From Sitta carolinensis (taxonomy: Eukaryota > Chordata > Aves > Passeriformes > Sittidae), in the NCBI GenBank assembly GCA_032173965.1, contig CM063312.1:62001-126000 (forward strand): a DNA stretch of 64,000 nucleotides, written 5' to 3'. A program made the position numbers and the translations under genes. Below are positions 22,601 through 36,874 of the stretch, piece by piece. The notes beneath the pieces are model-generated. The model did no database searches. It was not told where the DNA came from and was given only the letters and a program-made list of their open reading frames with translations. Each line of letters starts with the position of its first letter. The stretch's first letter is position 1.

Positions 22601-25600
22601 TTCCCAGTAACCCGAGTAAATCCCCGTAACTCCCAGTGCTTACAGTACCTCCCAGTAACTCCCAGTGCTCCCAGTGCTCCAGTAACGCCCAGTACTCCAG
22701 GAACTCCCAGTAACTACCAGGAACTCCCAGTGCTCCCAGTAATTCCCAGTAAAATTCAGTAACTCCCAGTGCTCCCACTACCTCCGTCACTTCCAGTAAC
22801 TCCCAGTGCTCCCAGTAACTCCAGTAACTCCCAGTGCTCCCAGTGCTCCCAGTAACTCCAGTAATTACCAGGGCTCCCAGTAACTTCTGGTCACTTCCAG
22901 TAACTCCCAGGGCTCCTGTAACTCCCAGTGCTCCCATTAAATCCCAGTGCTCCCAGTATCTCCCAGTAAATGCCCACAACACCCTGTGCTCCAGTGCTCC
23001 CAGCAACTCCCAGTAATTCCCAGTGCTTTCAGTATCTCCCGTCACTTCCAGTAACTTTCAGTGCTCTTAGTAAATCACAGTGCTCCCAGTCACTCCCAGT
23101 AACTCCAGGTCACTCCAAGTAACACCCAGTAATTCCCAGTAACACAAAGTAACTCCCAGTGCTCCCAGGAACTCCCATTGCTCCCAGCAACACCCAGTGC
23201 TCCCAGTAACACCCAGTAACTCCCAGTACTACCTGGAACTCCCAGTAAATCCCAGTGCTCCCAGTAACTCTCAGTAACTCCCAATCCTCCTAGTAAGTCC
23301 CAGTGTTTCCAGTAACTCCCAGTAACTCCCAGTGCCCACAGTAACTCCCAGCACCCCACAGTATCTCCCAGTGCTCCAAGTAGCTTCCAGTCACTCCCAG
23401 TAACTCCCAGTAACTCCCAGTGCTCCTAGTAACTCCCAGTAACTCCCAGTGCTCCCAGTAACTCCCAGTAACTCCCAGTGCTCCCAGTAAATCCCAGGAA
23501 CTCCCAGTAACTCCCAGTGCTCCCAGTGCTCCCCGTAACTCCCAGTAATTCCCAGTGCTCCCAGTAACTCCTGGTCACTTCCATTAACTCCCAGGGCTCC
23601 CAGTAACTCCCAGTAACTCCCAGTGCTCCCAGTAACTCCCAGTACCCCCAGTCACTCCCATTAACTTCCAGTGTTCCCAGAAATTCCCAGTCACTCCCAG
23701 TAACTCCCAGTACCCCAGTCATTCCCATTAACTCCCATTGTTCCCAGTAATTCCCAGTCACTCCCAATAACTCCAGGTCACTCCAAGTAACTCCCAGTAA
23801 CACAAAGTAACTCCCAGTGCTCCCAGTAACACCCAGCGCTCCCAGTAACTCCCAGCGCTCCCAGTAACACCCAGTGCTCCCAGTAACTCCAGTGATTCCC
23901 AGTAACTCCCAGTAACTCCCAGTAATTCCCAGTGCTCCCAGTGCTCCCAGTAACTCCCATTAATTCCCAGTGCTCGCAGTAACACCTGGTCACTTCCAGT
24001 AACTCCCATGGCTCCCAGTAACTCCCAGTCACTCCGAGTAACTCCAAGTGCTCCCAGTAACTCCCAGTAACACCCAGTAACTCAAATTAACTCCCAGTGC
24101 TCCTAGTAACTCCCAGTGCTCCCAGTGCTCCCAGTAACTACCAGTAAATCCCAGTGCTCCTAGTAACTCACAGTAACTCCCAGTGCTCCCAGTAACTCCC
24201 AGTAGTTTCCAGTCACTCCCAGTAACTCCCAGTGACTCCCAGTAATACCCAGAGACTCCCAGTAACTCCCAGTGCTCCCAGAAACTCCCAGTAATTACCA
24301 GGGCTCCCAGTAACTTCTGGTCACTTCCAGTAACTCCCAGTAACTCCCAGTAACTCCGAGAAACTTCCAGACACTTCCAGTAACTCCCAGTGCTCACAGT
24401 AACTGCCAGTAACTACCAGTGTTCCCAGTAATTCCCAGTAACTCCAGGTAACTACCAGTAACTCCCAGTAACTCCAAGTAACTCCCAGTAACTTGCAATG
24501 GTCCCTGTAACTCCAAGTGCTCCCAGTATCTCCCAGTAACTGCCCACAACACCCAGTGCTCCCAGTGCTCCCAGCAACTCCCAGTAATTCCCAGTGCTTT
24601 CAGTATCTCCCGGTCAGTTCCATTAACTCCCAGTTCTCTTAGTAACTCACAGTGCTCCCAGTCACTCCCAGTAACTCCCAGTACCCCCAGTCACTCCCAT
24701 TAACTCCCAGTGTTCCCAGTAATTCCCAGTAACTCGAGAAACTCCACGTCACTCCAAGTAACTCCCAGTAATTCCCAGCAATACAAAGTAACTCCCAGTG
24801 CTCCCAGTAACTCCCAGTGCTCCCAGTAACACCCAGTACTCCCAGTAACACCCAGTAACTCCCAGTACTCTCTGGAACTCCCAGTAAGATCCAGTGCTCC
24901 CACTAACTCTCAGTAACTACCAATCCTCCAAGTAAGTCCCAGTGCTCCCAGTAACTCCAGTAAGTCCCAGAGCTCCCAGAAACTCCGAGCAACTCCCAAT
25001 AACTCCAAGTAGCTCCCAATAACTCCCAGTAACTCCAAGTAACTCCCAGTAACTCCCAGTGACTCCCAGTGCTTCCAGTAGCTCCCAGCCAATCCCAGTG
25101 CTCCCTATCAGTAACCCCAGTGCTCCCAGAACTCCTAGTAACTCCCAAGTGTGACCAGTGCTCCCCAGTGCTCCCAGTAACTCCCAGTAACTGTCCAGTA
25201 TTCCAAGTAGCTCCCAGTAACTTCCCAGTGCCTCCCAGTAACTTCCAGTAATTTGCAGTGCTCTTAGTAACTCCCGGTCACTTGCAGTAACTCCCAGTGC
25301 TCCCAGTAATCCCCAGTAACTCCAGGTCACTTCCAGTAACTCCCAGTGCTCTTAGTAACTCCCAGTGCTCCCAGTCACTCCCAGTAACTCCCTGTAAGTA
25401 CTAGTGCTCCCAGTAACTCCCCGTAACTCCCAGCAACTCCCAGTGATCCCAGTAGCTCCCAATAACTCGCAGTAATTCCCAGGAACTCCCAGTGCTCCCA
25501 GTAATTCCCAGTAAAATTCAGTAAGTCCCAGTGCTCTCATACCTCCCGGTCACTTCCAGTAACTCCCACTGCTCTCAGTAACGCCCAGTGCTCCCAGTAA

Positions 25601-28600
25601 CCTCCAGTAACTCCCATTAACTCGCCATGACTCCCAGCGCTCCCAGTAACCTCCAGTAACTCCCAGTAATTCCCATGACTCCAGTGCTCCCAGTAACCTC
25701 CAGTAACTCCCAATAAATCCAGTATCTCCCAGTGACTCCCAGTAACTCCAGGGCTCCCAGTGCACCCAGTAACTCCCAGTAACTCCCAGTGCGCTCAGCA
25801 ACTCCCAGTAACTCCCAGTGCTCACAGTAACTGCCAGTAACTCCCAGTGCTCCTAGTAATTCCCAGTAACTCCAGGTAACTACCAGTAACTCCCAGTAAC
25901 TCCAAGTAATCTCCAGTAACTCCCAATGGTCCCCGTAACTCCAAGTGCTGCTCCCATATAATCCAGTGACTCCCAGTAACTCCCAGTCTCCCAGTATCCC
26001 AGTAAAATTCATAGTCACTCCAGTACTCCCAGTGCTCCAGTAACTCCATTCCAGTAACTCCCAGTGCTCCCAGTAACTCCAGTAACCAGACTCCAGTAAC
26101 TCTCAGTAACCCCAGTAACAAACCCAGTGTGACTCACCAGTAATCCAGTCTCAATGCTCCCAGTAACTCCAGTAACTCAGTGCTCCAAGTAACTGCCCAG
26201 TAACTCCCAGTGCTCCAGTAACTCCCAGTACTCCGAGTAAATCCACTTCCAGTAGCTCCCAGTAACTTCCAGTACTCCCAGTGCTCCATGCCCCTAACTC
26301 CAGTTTCCCAGTGCCCAGTAATCCCAGTAACTCCAGTGACTCCCAGTAAATCTTGGAAACTCCCAGTAACCCCGTGTCCAAACTCCAGTAATTCCAGGCT
26401 CCAGTAACTCCAGTAACTCCAGTAACTCCCAGTGCTTCCCCGTAACTCCAGTCAACTCCCAGTTACTTCCAGAACTTCCATACTTTCCCGAACTCCCCGT
26501 GCTCCAGTAACTGGCAGTAACACAATGTTCCCAGTAAATCCAGTCTCCAGGTAAAATCAGTAACTCCCAGTAACTCCAAATAACTCCAGTAACTTATTCC
26601 CAGTAACTCCAAGTGCTCCAGTACTTCCCAGTAATCCCACACACCCAGTGCTCCCCGTGCTCCCAGCAACTCCAGTAATTCCCAGTGTTTCAGTATCTCC
26701 CGGTCACTTCCATTAACTCCCAGTGCTCTAGTAACTCCCAGTGCTCCCAGGTCACCCAGTAAACTCCCAGTACCCCAGTCATCCATTAACTCCCCGTGCT
26801 TCCAGTAATTCCAGTCCATCTCCAGTAAATCCAGTAATCCAGCAACAGTAATCCAGTGCTCCCAGTAACTCCCATGCTCCCAGTTCCAAGAATCCGTAAC
26901 CCCTGAACTTCCCAGTAAATCTCGGAACTCGTAATTTCCCGTGCTCCCCTAACTTCCAGTAAATCCCCTCCTCCAGTAAGTCCCAGGCACCCCAGTAACT
27001 CCCCGAGTAAAGTCCCCAGGCTCCGAACTATTCAGAACTCCAGTAACTCCAAATGCTCCAAAAATTTTCCAGAACTCCAGTACCCAGTATCCAGTAACTC
27101 CAGTGGTCCAGTAACTCCAGTAATCCCAGTGCTCCAGTAATCCCCAGTAACTCCATGATTTCCCGATCCCCGTAAAATCCAAATTAACTCCCAGTGCTCT
27201 AACCCCAGTGCTCCCAAAACTTCAGTAACTCCAATGTCCAGTAACCCCCTCCCAGTGCTCCCAGTAACTCCATAACTTTCCAGAATTCAAATAGCTCCCC
27301 GTAATCCAGTTCCTAACTTCCAGTAATTTCCCCGTGCTCAAATAACTCCCAGTCACTTCCAGTAACTCCCAGTGCTCCAGTAACCCCAGTAACTCCAGTT
27401 AATTCCATAAATCCCAGTGCCTTTTAGTAAAACCCCATATCAGTGCTCCAGTAATCCCAGTAACTCCCTGCTAAGATAGGGTCCCAGTAACTCCCGTAAC
27501 TCCCAGTTCCAGTACCCAGTATCCCAGTTCCCCGAACCCCTTAAAGTGTAGTAAATTTCCCCCCATAAATTTAAAGGTCCCCGTTCCCTATCCCGTCACT
27601 TCCCGTCCCATCTTAGAACTCCCAGTCTCCCCCAAACCCCAGAACTCCAGTTTTAAATTCCCCCATACTCCCAGGGGGCCCCCCCCTCCGCTCCCCTAAT
27701 CCCAGTAAAAATCCCATGCCCTAATTTCCATTCCAGTACCCGTACTTCCCCGAAAACCCAGAACTCCAGTAACTCCCCTCCTCCCAGTAATCCCCTGCTC
27801 CGTAACTCCCATAACTCCAGTTCCATCTCCCCTAACTCCGACCCCAGTATCCCATTCCCCGTAAATCCAGTGCTCCCAGTACTCCATAATCCCAAACCCC
27901 CAGGTCCCCTTTCAGTGTCCCAGCCCCCAGAATTTCCATTCAGTAATCGGCATCCAGTAACTCCCCCGGGGTTTAACTCCCTGTACTCCCCTAACCAAAA
28001 CCCAGTGCTTCCCCCTCCCCAAGAATCCCAGTAATCCAGTCTCCCCGTACCCCGGTACCCCGTAAATCCCGTCCCCCAAACTCCCATGCTCCAGTTTCCC
28101 CTAAATCCCCCTTCCAGTAAACCATCCCCATTGTAATCCCGTCCCCAGACTCCCCGTAACTCCCAGTAAATCCCTTTTCCCAAAATAATTCCAGTAATCC
28201 CAGTGCTCCCGGAAAATCCCACTCCCAGTAATTCCCCATGGCTCCAGAATTTCCCCAGTAATCCCCGTTTAAAATCCCCGTTCTCCCCTAAATCCAGTCT
28301 CCGAATCCTCAAAAAAACTCCCCGTCTCCCAAACTCCCAGTCCCCCGATTCCCCTAACTCCCAGTCCCATAACCCAGTTTTCTCCCGGCTCCCGAACCCG
28401 TAAATCCAAACTCCCTAATTCCCGTACCAAAATAATTCCCCCGTTCAAAACTCCCAGTCCCCATACTCCAGTCTCCGTAAATCCCAGTCTCCGGCCCAGT
28501 AATTCCAGTGCTCCCTATCCCCATACTCCAAAAACCCAGTTCTCCCCGTTTCCCCGTAAAAACAGTAATCCAAGTTCCCCGACTCCCCGGCCCCCCGTAA

Positions 28601-31600
28601 CCCCATGTTCCACTAAATATTCCAAAATCCAGTAATCCCAGTACCCCCTTCCATGCTCCAGTAAACTCAAAAAAAACCCCGTGTCCCATAACCCCGTAAC
28701 TCCCCAGGCTCCCAGGTTTTTTAAATCCCCGTGCTCCGTAAACCCCCCGTTCCCAGACTCCCTTAATTTCCCGTAAAACCCGGGGTTCCAGTCTCCCGTA
28801 AATCCCCGTAAAACCCAGTATTTCCCAATGTCCCCAAACTCCAAATGCTCCCGTATTCCCCGTAAATGCCCCCCGGCTCAGTCTCCCGCCCCCTAATTCC
28901 CCCGTCCAACTCCCGGTCATTCCCTAACTCCCCGTGCTCTTTGTAAAATCCCAGTGCTCCCAGTCCCCCCTCCCGNNNNNNNNNNNNNNNNNNNNNNNNN
29001 NNNNNNNNNNNNNNNNNNNNNNNNNNNNNNNNNNNNNNNNNNNNNNNNNNNNNNNNNNNNNNNNNNNNNNNNNNNCTCAAAGAATCCCGTGCCCCAAATT
29101 CCCGTAATCCCAGGCCCCGTAAACCCGGTCCTCCATAATCCATGTTAACTCCTTAAATCCCGGGGGCCCCCAAGAATTTCCCAGTAATCCAGGTAATTTC
29201 CAGTAACCCGAAAATAAGTAACCCCAGTTTCCTCAATGCTCCCGTAACCCCAAAATTTTAACCCCCAGTGATCCCAGTAACCCCCCCGTGCCCCAGTAGC
29301 CCCCCAGGACCCGTAACCCCAGTGCCCCAAAGTAACTTCCAGTGTCCCGCCCACCCCCGAAAATTTCCCAGTTTTTCCGGGAGTTAAACTCCCGTAACCC
29401 CCTTTTGCTCCCAGTAATTTTCCAGGGGCCCCCTTTTAGCCCCCCATAAGACCCCGGGAAAACCCCCATTTTCCCCCAGAAATTTCCCCGGGAAAATTCA
29501 GTGACCCCATTTGTTCCCATTTCCTCCTGGTCATTTCCCGTAACGCCAGTGTTCCCCAAAACTCCCGTAACTCCCAGAGCTCCCAGTAACTCCGGGAAAA
29601 CCCCCCATTTAATTTTCCCAGTGTTTCCCGTAAACCAAAGAAAACCCCCCGTGCTCCCAAAATTCCCAGAAATTTCCCAGAGCTCCCGTAAACCCCAAAG
29701 GTCACCCCCAGTAACCCCCAGTGTCCCAGTAACCCCCATTAAATCCCAGTAACCCCAAAAACCCCCCCCAGTAATTCCCAGAAAATCCAGGTAATTTCCG
29801 TAACCCCCAGTAACTCCAATTTTAACCCCCCAGTACCTCTCAATGCTCCCGAAACCCCCAAGGGGCCCCCGTATCCCCAGAAACTGCCCACAAAAACCCA
29901 GGTTTCCCAGTGTCCCAGCAACTCCGAAAATTCCTAGTGTTTCCCCCGGGATCTCCCGGTTTTTCCCATTTTACCCCCAGTGCCTTATTTAACTCCCAGT
30001 GCCCCCCAGTCACTCCAGAAAACCCCCAGTAACTTCCAGTCCCCCAAAAATTCCCCCCCATTAACTCCCGGGATTTTCCCCAGAAATTCCCTTTCCACTC
30101 CAGCCACTCCCGAAAACCCGGGGCCCACCCCAAAGTAACCCCCAGTTTTCCCCAGAAACCCCAAAGAAATTTCCCGGGGCCCCCAGTAAATCCCAGTGCC
30201 CCCCAGTAGCTTCATTTGGCCCCCACGGGCCCCCAGAAAACTACCAAAAATTTCCCAGTGCTCCCAGTAACTCCTGGTCACTACCAGTAACTCCCAGAGC
30301 TCCCAGTAAATCCCAGTCACTCCCAGTAACTCCCAGTAACTCCCAGTAACTCCCAGTAACTCAAATTAACTCCCAGTGCTCCCAGAAACTCCCAGTGCTC
30401 CTTGTAATTCCCAGTAACTCCCAGTGCTCCCAGTAATTCCCAGTTACTCCCAGTAACTCCCGGTCACTTGCAGTAACTCCCAATGCTCCTAGTAATTTCG
30501 AGTAACTCCAGGTCACTTCCAGTAACTCCCAGTGCTCTTAGTAACTCACAGTGCTCCCAGTAACTCCCAGTAACTCCCAGTAACTTCCAGTACCATCACT
30601 CCCATTAACTCCCAGTGTTCGTATTCCGTCACTCCAGCCACTCCCAGAAATCAGGTCACTCAAGTAACTCCAGTAATTCCCAGCAATCCAAGTATCCAGC
30701 TCCCAGTAATACCAGTGACTCCAGTAACTCTCAGTGCTCCACTAACTCCCAGTAACTCCCAGAGCTCCAGTAACTCCCGTATCTCCCAGAGCTCCCAGTG
30801 AACTCCCAGTAACTCCCAGTGCTCCAGTAACTCCATTAATTCCCAGTGCTCCCAGTAACTCGCACTTCAGTAATCCAGGGTCCAGTAAATCCCAGTCACT
30901 CCAGTAACCCAGTGCTCCCAGTAACTCCCTTAACTCCCTAACTCAATAACTCCCAGTGCTCCAGTAACCCCCAGTGCTCCCAGAAACTCCCAGTAATTCC
31001 ATGCTCACAGTAACTCCCAGTAACTCCATGCTCACAGTAACCCCAGTAATCCAGTGTCCAGTAATTCCCAGTAACCCAGTAACTCCATAACTCCAAGTAA
31101 CTTCAGTAACTCCCAATGCGCCCAATCAAGTGCTCCCAGTTCTCCCAGTAACTGCACAACACCCAGTGCTCCAGTGCTCCCAGCAACTCCAGTAATTCCC
31201 AGTGCTTTCAGTATCTCCCGGTCACTTCAAGTAACTCCAGTGCTCTTAGTAACTCCCAGTGCTCCCAGTCACTCCCAGTCACTCCCAGTACCCCCAGTCA
31301 ATCCCATTAACTCCCAGTGTTCCAGTAATTCCCAGTAATCCAGTAAATCCCAGTAACTCCTAGTAACTCCCAGTAACTCCCAGTGCTCCCAGTAACTCTC
31401 AGTAAGTCCAATCCTCCCAGTAAGTCCAGTGCTCCAGTAACTCCAAGTAACTCCCAGTGCTCCCAGAAACTCCTAGTAACTCCCAGTAACTTCCAGTAAC
31501 TCCCAGTTACACCTAGTAACTCCCAGTGACTCCCAGTAACTCCCAGTAACTCAAATTAACTCCCATTGTTAACAGTAACCCCAGTGCTCACAGTAAATCC

Positions 31601-34262
31601 CAGTAACTACCAGTGCTCCCAGTAACTCCCATTAATTCCCAGTGCTCCCAGTAACTCCTGGTCACTTCCAGTAACACCCAGGGCTCCCAGTAACTCCAGT
31701 GCTCCCAATAACTCTCAGTAACTCCCAATCCTCCCAGTAACTCCCAGTGCTCCAGAAACTCTAGTAACTCCCAGTAACTCCAGTCCCCCAGACACTCCCA
31801 TTAACCCAGTGTTCCCAGTAATTCCCAATAACTCCCAGTAAGTCCTGTACCCCCAGTCACTCCCATTAACTCCAGTGTTCCAGTCACTCCCAGTCACTCC
31901 AGTAACTCCCAGTAACTCAGGTCACTCCAAGTAACTCCCAGTAATTCCCAGTAACACAAAGAAACTCCAGTGCTCCCAGTAACTCCCAGTGCTCCTAGTA
32001 ACACGAGTGCTCCCAGTAACTCCCAGTAATTCCCAGTACTCCCTGGAAATCCAGTAACTCCCACTCACTCCCAGTAAATCCTAGAAACTCCCAGTAACTC
32101 CCAGTGCTCCCAATAACTCTCAGTAACTCCCAATCCTCCCAGTAACTCCCAGTGCTCCAGAAACTCCTAGTAACTCCCAGTAACTTTCAGTTACTCCCAG
32201 TGTGTCCAGTAGCTCCCAGTAACTCCCAGTTACTCCCAGTAAATCCAGTAACTCCGAGTAACTCCCAGAAACTCCCAGTTACTCCCAGTACCTCACAGTA
32301 ACTCCCAGTGCTCCAGTAACTCCAGTTACTCCAGTAAATCTAGTAACTCCCAGTAACTCCCAGTAACTCCCAGTGTGTCCAGTAGCTCCCAGTAACTCCC
32401 AGTGACTCCCAGTAACTCCCAGTAACTCAATTAACTCCCAGTGCTCCCAGAAACCCCCAGTGCTTCCAGTGACTCCCAGTAACTCCCAGTGCTCCTAGTA
32501 ACTCCCAGTAACTCCCAGTAACTCCAGTAATTCCAAATGCTCCATGTAACTCCCAGTAATTCCCATGCTCCAGGTAACTCCCGGTCACTTCCAGTAACTC
32601 CCAGTGCTCCCAGTAACTCCCACTGCTTCTAGTAACTCCAGTGCTCCCAGTAACTCGCAGTAACTTTCAGTAACTCCCAGTGCTCCCAGTGACTCCCAGT
32701 AACTCCCAGCGCTCCTAGTAACTCCCAGTAACTACCAGTGCGCCCAGTAACTCTCAGTAATTCCAAATGCTCCATGTAACACCCAGTAATTCCCAATGCT
32801 CCATTTAACTCCCAGTCACTTCCAGGAACTCCCAGTGCTCCCAGTAACTCTCAGTAACTCCCAATCCCCCAGTAAGTCCCAGTGCTCCCAGTAACTCCCA
32901 GTGCTCCCTGTAACTCCCAGTAACTCCCAGTGACTCCCAGTGACTCCCAGTGACTCCCAGTGACTCCCAGTGCTCCCAGTAACTCCCAGGAATTACCAGG
33001 GCTCCCAGTAAATTCTGGTCACTTCCAGTTACACCCAGTAACTCCCAGGGCTCCCAGTAACTCCCAGTGCTCTCAGCAACTCCCAGTAACTCCCAGTAAC
33101 CCCCAGAAACTCCCAGTCACTTCCAGTAACTCCCAGTGCTCACAGTAACTCCCAGTAATTCCCAGTGCTCACAGTAACTCCTGGTCACTTCCAGTAACTC
33201 CCAGGGCTCCCAGTAACTCCTAGTAACTCCCAGTGCTCCCAGTAACTCCCAGTACCCCCAGTCACTCCCATTAACTCCCAGTGCTCCCAGTAATTCCCAG
33301 TCACTCCCAGGCACTCCCAGTCACTCCCAGTAACTCCCAGTAATTCCCAGTAACACAAAGAAACTCCCAGTGCTCCCAGTAACTCCCAGTGCTCCCAGTA
33401 ACACCGAGTGCTCCCAGTAACACCCAGTAACTCCCAGTACTCCCTGGAAATCCCAGTAACTCCCAGTTACTCCCCGTAAATCCTAGTAACTCCCAGTAAC
33501 TCCCAGTGTGTCCAGTAGCTCCCAGTAACTCCCAGTTACTCCCAGTACCTCACAGTAACTCCCAGTGCTCCCAGTAACTCCCAGTGCTCCCAGTAACTCC
33601 CAGTGACTCCCAGTAACTCCCAGTAACTCAAATTAACTCCCAGTGCTCCCAGAAACCCCAGTGCTCCCAGAAACTCCCAGTAACTCCCAGTGCTCCCAGT
33701 AACTCCCAGTGCTCCCAGTGACTCCCAGTAACTCCCAGTGCTCCTAGTAACTCCCAGTAGCTCCGAGTAACTCCCAGTAATTCCAAATGCTCCATGTAAC
33801 TCCCAGTAATTCCCAATGCTCCAGGTAACTCCCGGTCACTTCCAGTAAATCCCAGTGCTCCCAGTAACTCCCAATCCTCCCAGTAAGTCCCAGTGCTCCC
33901 AGTAACTCCCAGTAACTCCCAGTGCTCCAGTAGCTTCCAGTAACTCACAGTCACTTCCGTAACTCCCAGTGCTTCTAGTAACGCCCAGCGCTCCCAGTAA
34001 CTCCCAGTCACTTCCAGTAACTCCCAGTGCTCCCAGAGTTCCTAGTAACTCGCAGTAACTTTCAGTAACTCCCAGTGCTCCCAGTAACTCCCAGTGCTCC
34101 CAGTAACTCCCAGTAACTCCCAGTGGTCCAGTAACTCCCAGTAACTCCCAGTGCTCCCAGTAACTCCCAGTAACTTCTAGTGCTCCCATTAACTCCCAGT
34201 AACTCACAGTAACTCCCTGTGCTCCCAGTGCTCCTAGTAACTCCCAGTAACTCCCGGTCATC
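19661..34262. repeat. 14.6-kb 10-bp minisatellite (CCCAGTAACT / CCCAGTGCTC)
   Basis: Over a thousand units, mostly CCCAGTAACT and CCCAGTGCTC, mixed with GGTCACTTCC, CCCAGTAATT and AACTCCCAGG variants. The minus strand is G-rich (AGTTACTGGG). Blocks of several hundred bases recur (compare 22,560-23,060 with 24,480-24,900 and 33,300-33,620). Units are regular at 19.7-20.7, 23-25 and 32-34 kb but become ragged with many lost bases at 20.8-22.5 and especially 25.6-29.9 kb. Minus-strand open frames are all repeat translations ([10 protein letters not shown]). The array starts in the PHF1 intron side and ends at 34262. Confidence 0.95.
28976..29075. other. Assembly gap, 100 Ns
   Basis: Exactly 100 N bases, the conventional placeholder for a gap of unknown size. 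It lies inside the 10-bp minisatellite; the true array length is unknown. Sequence on both sides is low in quality (units shortened, CCCC and AAA runs). Confidence 0.98.
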
Positions 34263-36150
34263 CCGGGAAGCTTTATGGCTGCCAGATGTGGAGCCACCAG
34301 CGGGGAGGGTGGAACAGCCAGCAGGAAAGGTGGTGCGGATGGAGAGGAGAGTTCCTCATGGGGAGGAAGTCCTGATGCAGAGGAGGGCCCGATGGTAAAA
34401 GTGGGAGTGGAGGGCAGAAGGGGAGGAGGGTCACTAGCGCCATTTTGTGGCCAGGCGGGAATTTCTGTCACTTTGGAACCTAAGATGGCCTTAGAGTGCC
34501 CTCACGGGTCTGTCACCATCTCGTGTACAAGAACTGGGTGCAGGAATTGGGCAGGAGGGCGTGGGGAGGTCAGGGCTCAGGATGGCATGGCTGCTGCCAT
34601 GCCAGGAAAAGGACAGAAAGGGATGGAAGATGGCAGAATGCAGAGAGTGCTCCTGCACCTTTTGGTGGGTTCTGTCTCCCGAACCATCCTTAGGGGACGA
34701 AGGATTAGGAGCACAGGGGGAGGAAGATGGAAACTGGGGAGTTAACTGGGGTCCCAAACCCAAACCATTCCCCACTCAGTTGCTTCATAAATTAGACAAA
34801 AAACAAGATAGAATTTTCCCACCCAAAAATTCCCTTCAGATAGCAAAAATATAATTATTAATAAATTATAATAATAACAAGTTCAGCATCCCAAAAATCA
34901 ACTGATGAAACTGAATCCTTTGTTAACCCTGGAAAATTATTACAAGCCCAACGAATAGAAGATTTCAAATTCCTCTTAGAAAACATGACTTTTATAACAG
35001 CAAGGGTATCACTAACTTGGAGATACTCTTTCCCCTTGGAGGATGTTAAGTTTAATACCCATCTTGCACATCTCTCCCACCCACGAGATTAAAAAGGAAA
35101 GTGAAAATAAAATATGGCCCAAGTCTCCACAGACTTACTCACCACTGGCCAGCTGCAGAAATCTCATGGGGGTTCATCGACGCCACCGTCCCTCAACGGC
35201 GTCCCACTGCCGCCACCACACAGAGAGGGGTGGCCGTCACCCCTTTCAGGATCAACTGCAGAATATCAAGGTTTTCCCTCAGGGAGCCGGTTTACCCAAA
35301 CTCGACTTTATGTCCAGCAGCAGCAGCCACTGGAGATACTTTCAGGGGACCCCCACACGTCCCTGTTCAGGCGCTGCTTGCAGCAGTGGGTGCGGATGGT
35401 CAAGCGCCGCTGCCTTCCTGAGAAGCGCCCGTGGAAGGAGCCGCGCCGGGCGGGCCAGCACCCGCACACACGGGGGCGCGGGCACAGCCTCGCTGCACTC
35501 CCACTGCTGCTGAGCCAGCGGCCAGAGCGGGAAGGGCCCTGGCGTGGGTTTCCAGGGGCAGCTCATTCCCCACATAGTGAAAGCGTCCGAAAACAAAGAC
35601 AGAAAACAGCTGAGGGTCCAGGTTTAAATAGGGGGGAGCAGGGGCAGAGCAAGGCCCAGGGACCAATGGGCTGAGGGCAAAGGGTCGGGGCAAAGGGTAA
35701 CAGCCAATAGGGTAGCAGGGGTGGAACACTGTGGCAAAATGGATCCAGTGGGTGAGCGGGGCAGGGAGAACATTCCAGGGTGCAGCCATGTAAGGGAACC
35801 AGGGGCTGAACTGGGAGAACTGGGCTGACACCAACTGAGCAGACCAAGAGAACTGCAAAGATTGCATGTGCCTGTGCAGGCCCATGGGAAAGGCACTCGT
35901 GTCAGCCCAGCTTCGAGTGGGGTTTCCCTGTGACTGTCTCTGCCCTTCCAGAGCCCCGCACACCCGGCCAGCTCCCAAGCCTCCACAGCTCTTGGCTTTA
36001 AAACCCTGGAAAAGGGGAAATGGATCCGCTAGCAAGAGCTGTGGGGTGGGTGGGAGCAGTGGGATGAGCTCTGCTGGCAGCTCTCAGCCTCCTTGGTGTC
36101 GAGCTGCTCAGGGGTTTTCTGACAGACGAGAGCTGGATTTGGTGCTGTAA
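34263..36150. other. Unassigned unique sequence
   Basis: No gene recognised. 34,275-34,745 is an open but G/A-rich frame with no family features. 34,760-35,110 is A/T-rich with broken frames and could be decayed retroelement. 35,114-35,674 is another open, proline/arginine-rich frame without recognisable domains. Two ATTGG/CCAAT-like boxes lie near 35,660 and 35,705. Function unknown. Confidence 0.3.
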
Positions 36151-36155
36151 AGCCG

Positions 36156-36161
36156 TTTATT
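36156..36161 (-). terminator. Candidate polyadenylation signal of MHC class I
   Basis: AATAAA on the minus strand, about 715 bases past the class I stop codon. It is the first such signal seen downstream of that stop. The sequence between (36162-36874) would be 3' UTR, though an LTR origin of part of it is not excluded. Confidence 0.5.
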
Positions 36162-36874
36162 GTGTGAACACATCAGGCTGAAGGCCAAAGTCCAGATTGC
36201 TGAAGGGCTGCAATAAAGTTTTCCAGCCATGCCGAACAGGAGTTCTTGAGGTCTCTTTGGGACCAAGTCCTGGAGCACAGCTGGAGTTCTTGGAGGCGTC
36301 TTTCTTCTTCCTTCTGTCTGGATGCACGCGTGTGAGTGCGTGCAGGTAAAGCAAAGCAAACGAAAGCAAAGCGAAGCTGTAGGTAAGAAAGCAGGCCTCA
36401 GGTGGGGGCTTTTAACCATGAATTAACCAAACAGCCAAAACCACGATTATTCTAAAACATTCTGTTTGCACCTATTAAACTTTGAAACGTGAAAGCAGTG
36501 TCCGTTCTTACACATTTTTATGTATATTTACGCACATTGTTCTATCTACGTACGTAACTCTGTCTTGGAATGCAAAACAATATTCTGTGTTGTTTTAGTT
36601 ATATCTAGGGAAGCACTGAACTTTTAACTGGAGCTTAACTCTGCTCTGCTAGGGCACTTAAAAATGTATAAAATGATTTCTACTCACTTAACTCTAACTT
36701 ACTTAACACCAAGAATTTATACTTCTATTCCATATGGATCAACATATTTTAATTTCTCTAAAGGCTTTAATCCAATTTCTACACTTATTTCTCCAAGAGC
36801 CTCAGAGGGGTCTAACTTCTTGCAATCTGACACCTGGGAAGAGGGAAGGGACTGGATCCGGCTTCGTGGATCAC

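Noticed and set aside
19521..34011. Dozens of minus-strand open frames reading [14 protein letters not shown]
   Set aside because: All three frames of a 10-bp repeat with few stops; no evidence of a protein.
19661..34262. CRISPR-like regular repeats
   Set aside because: Units are 10 bp with no unique spacers and the genome is a vertebrate; these are minisatellites. The same applies to the 38-bp and 19-bp arrays.
36156..36480. Solo LTR just below the class I gene
   Set aside because: A minus-strand AATAAA and a possible TG/CA frame exist, but no second copy or promoter box order supports an LTR; class I 3' UTR is the simpler reading. Not fully excluded.
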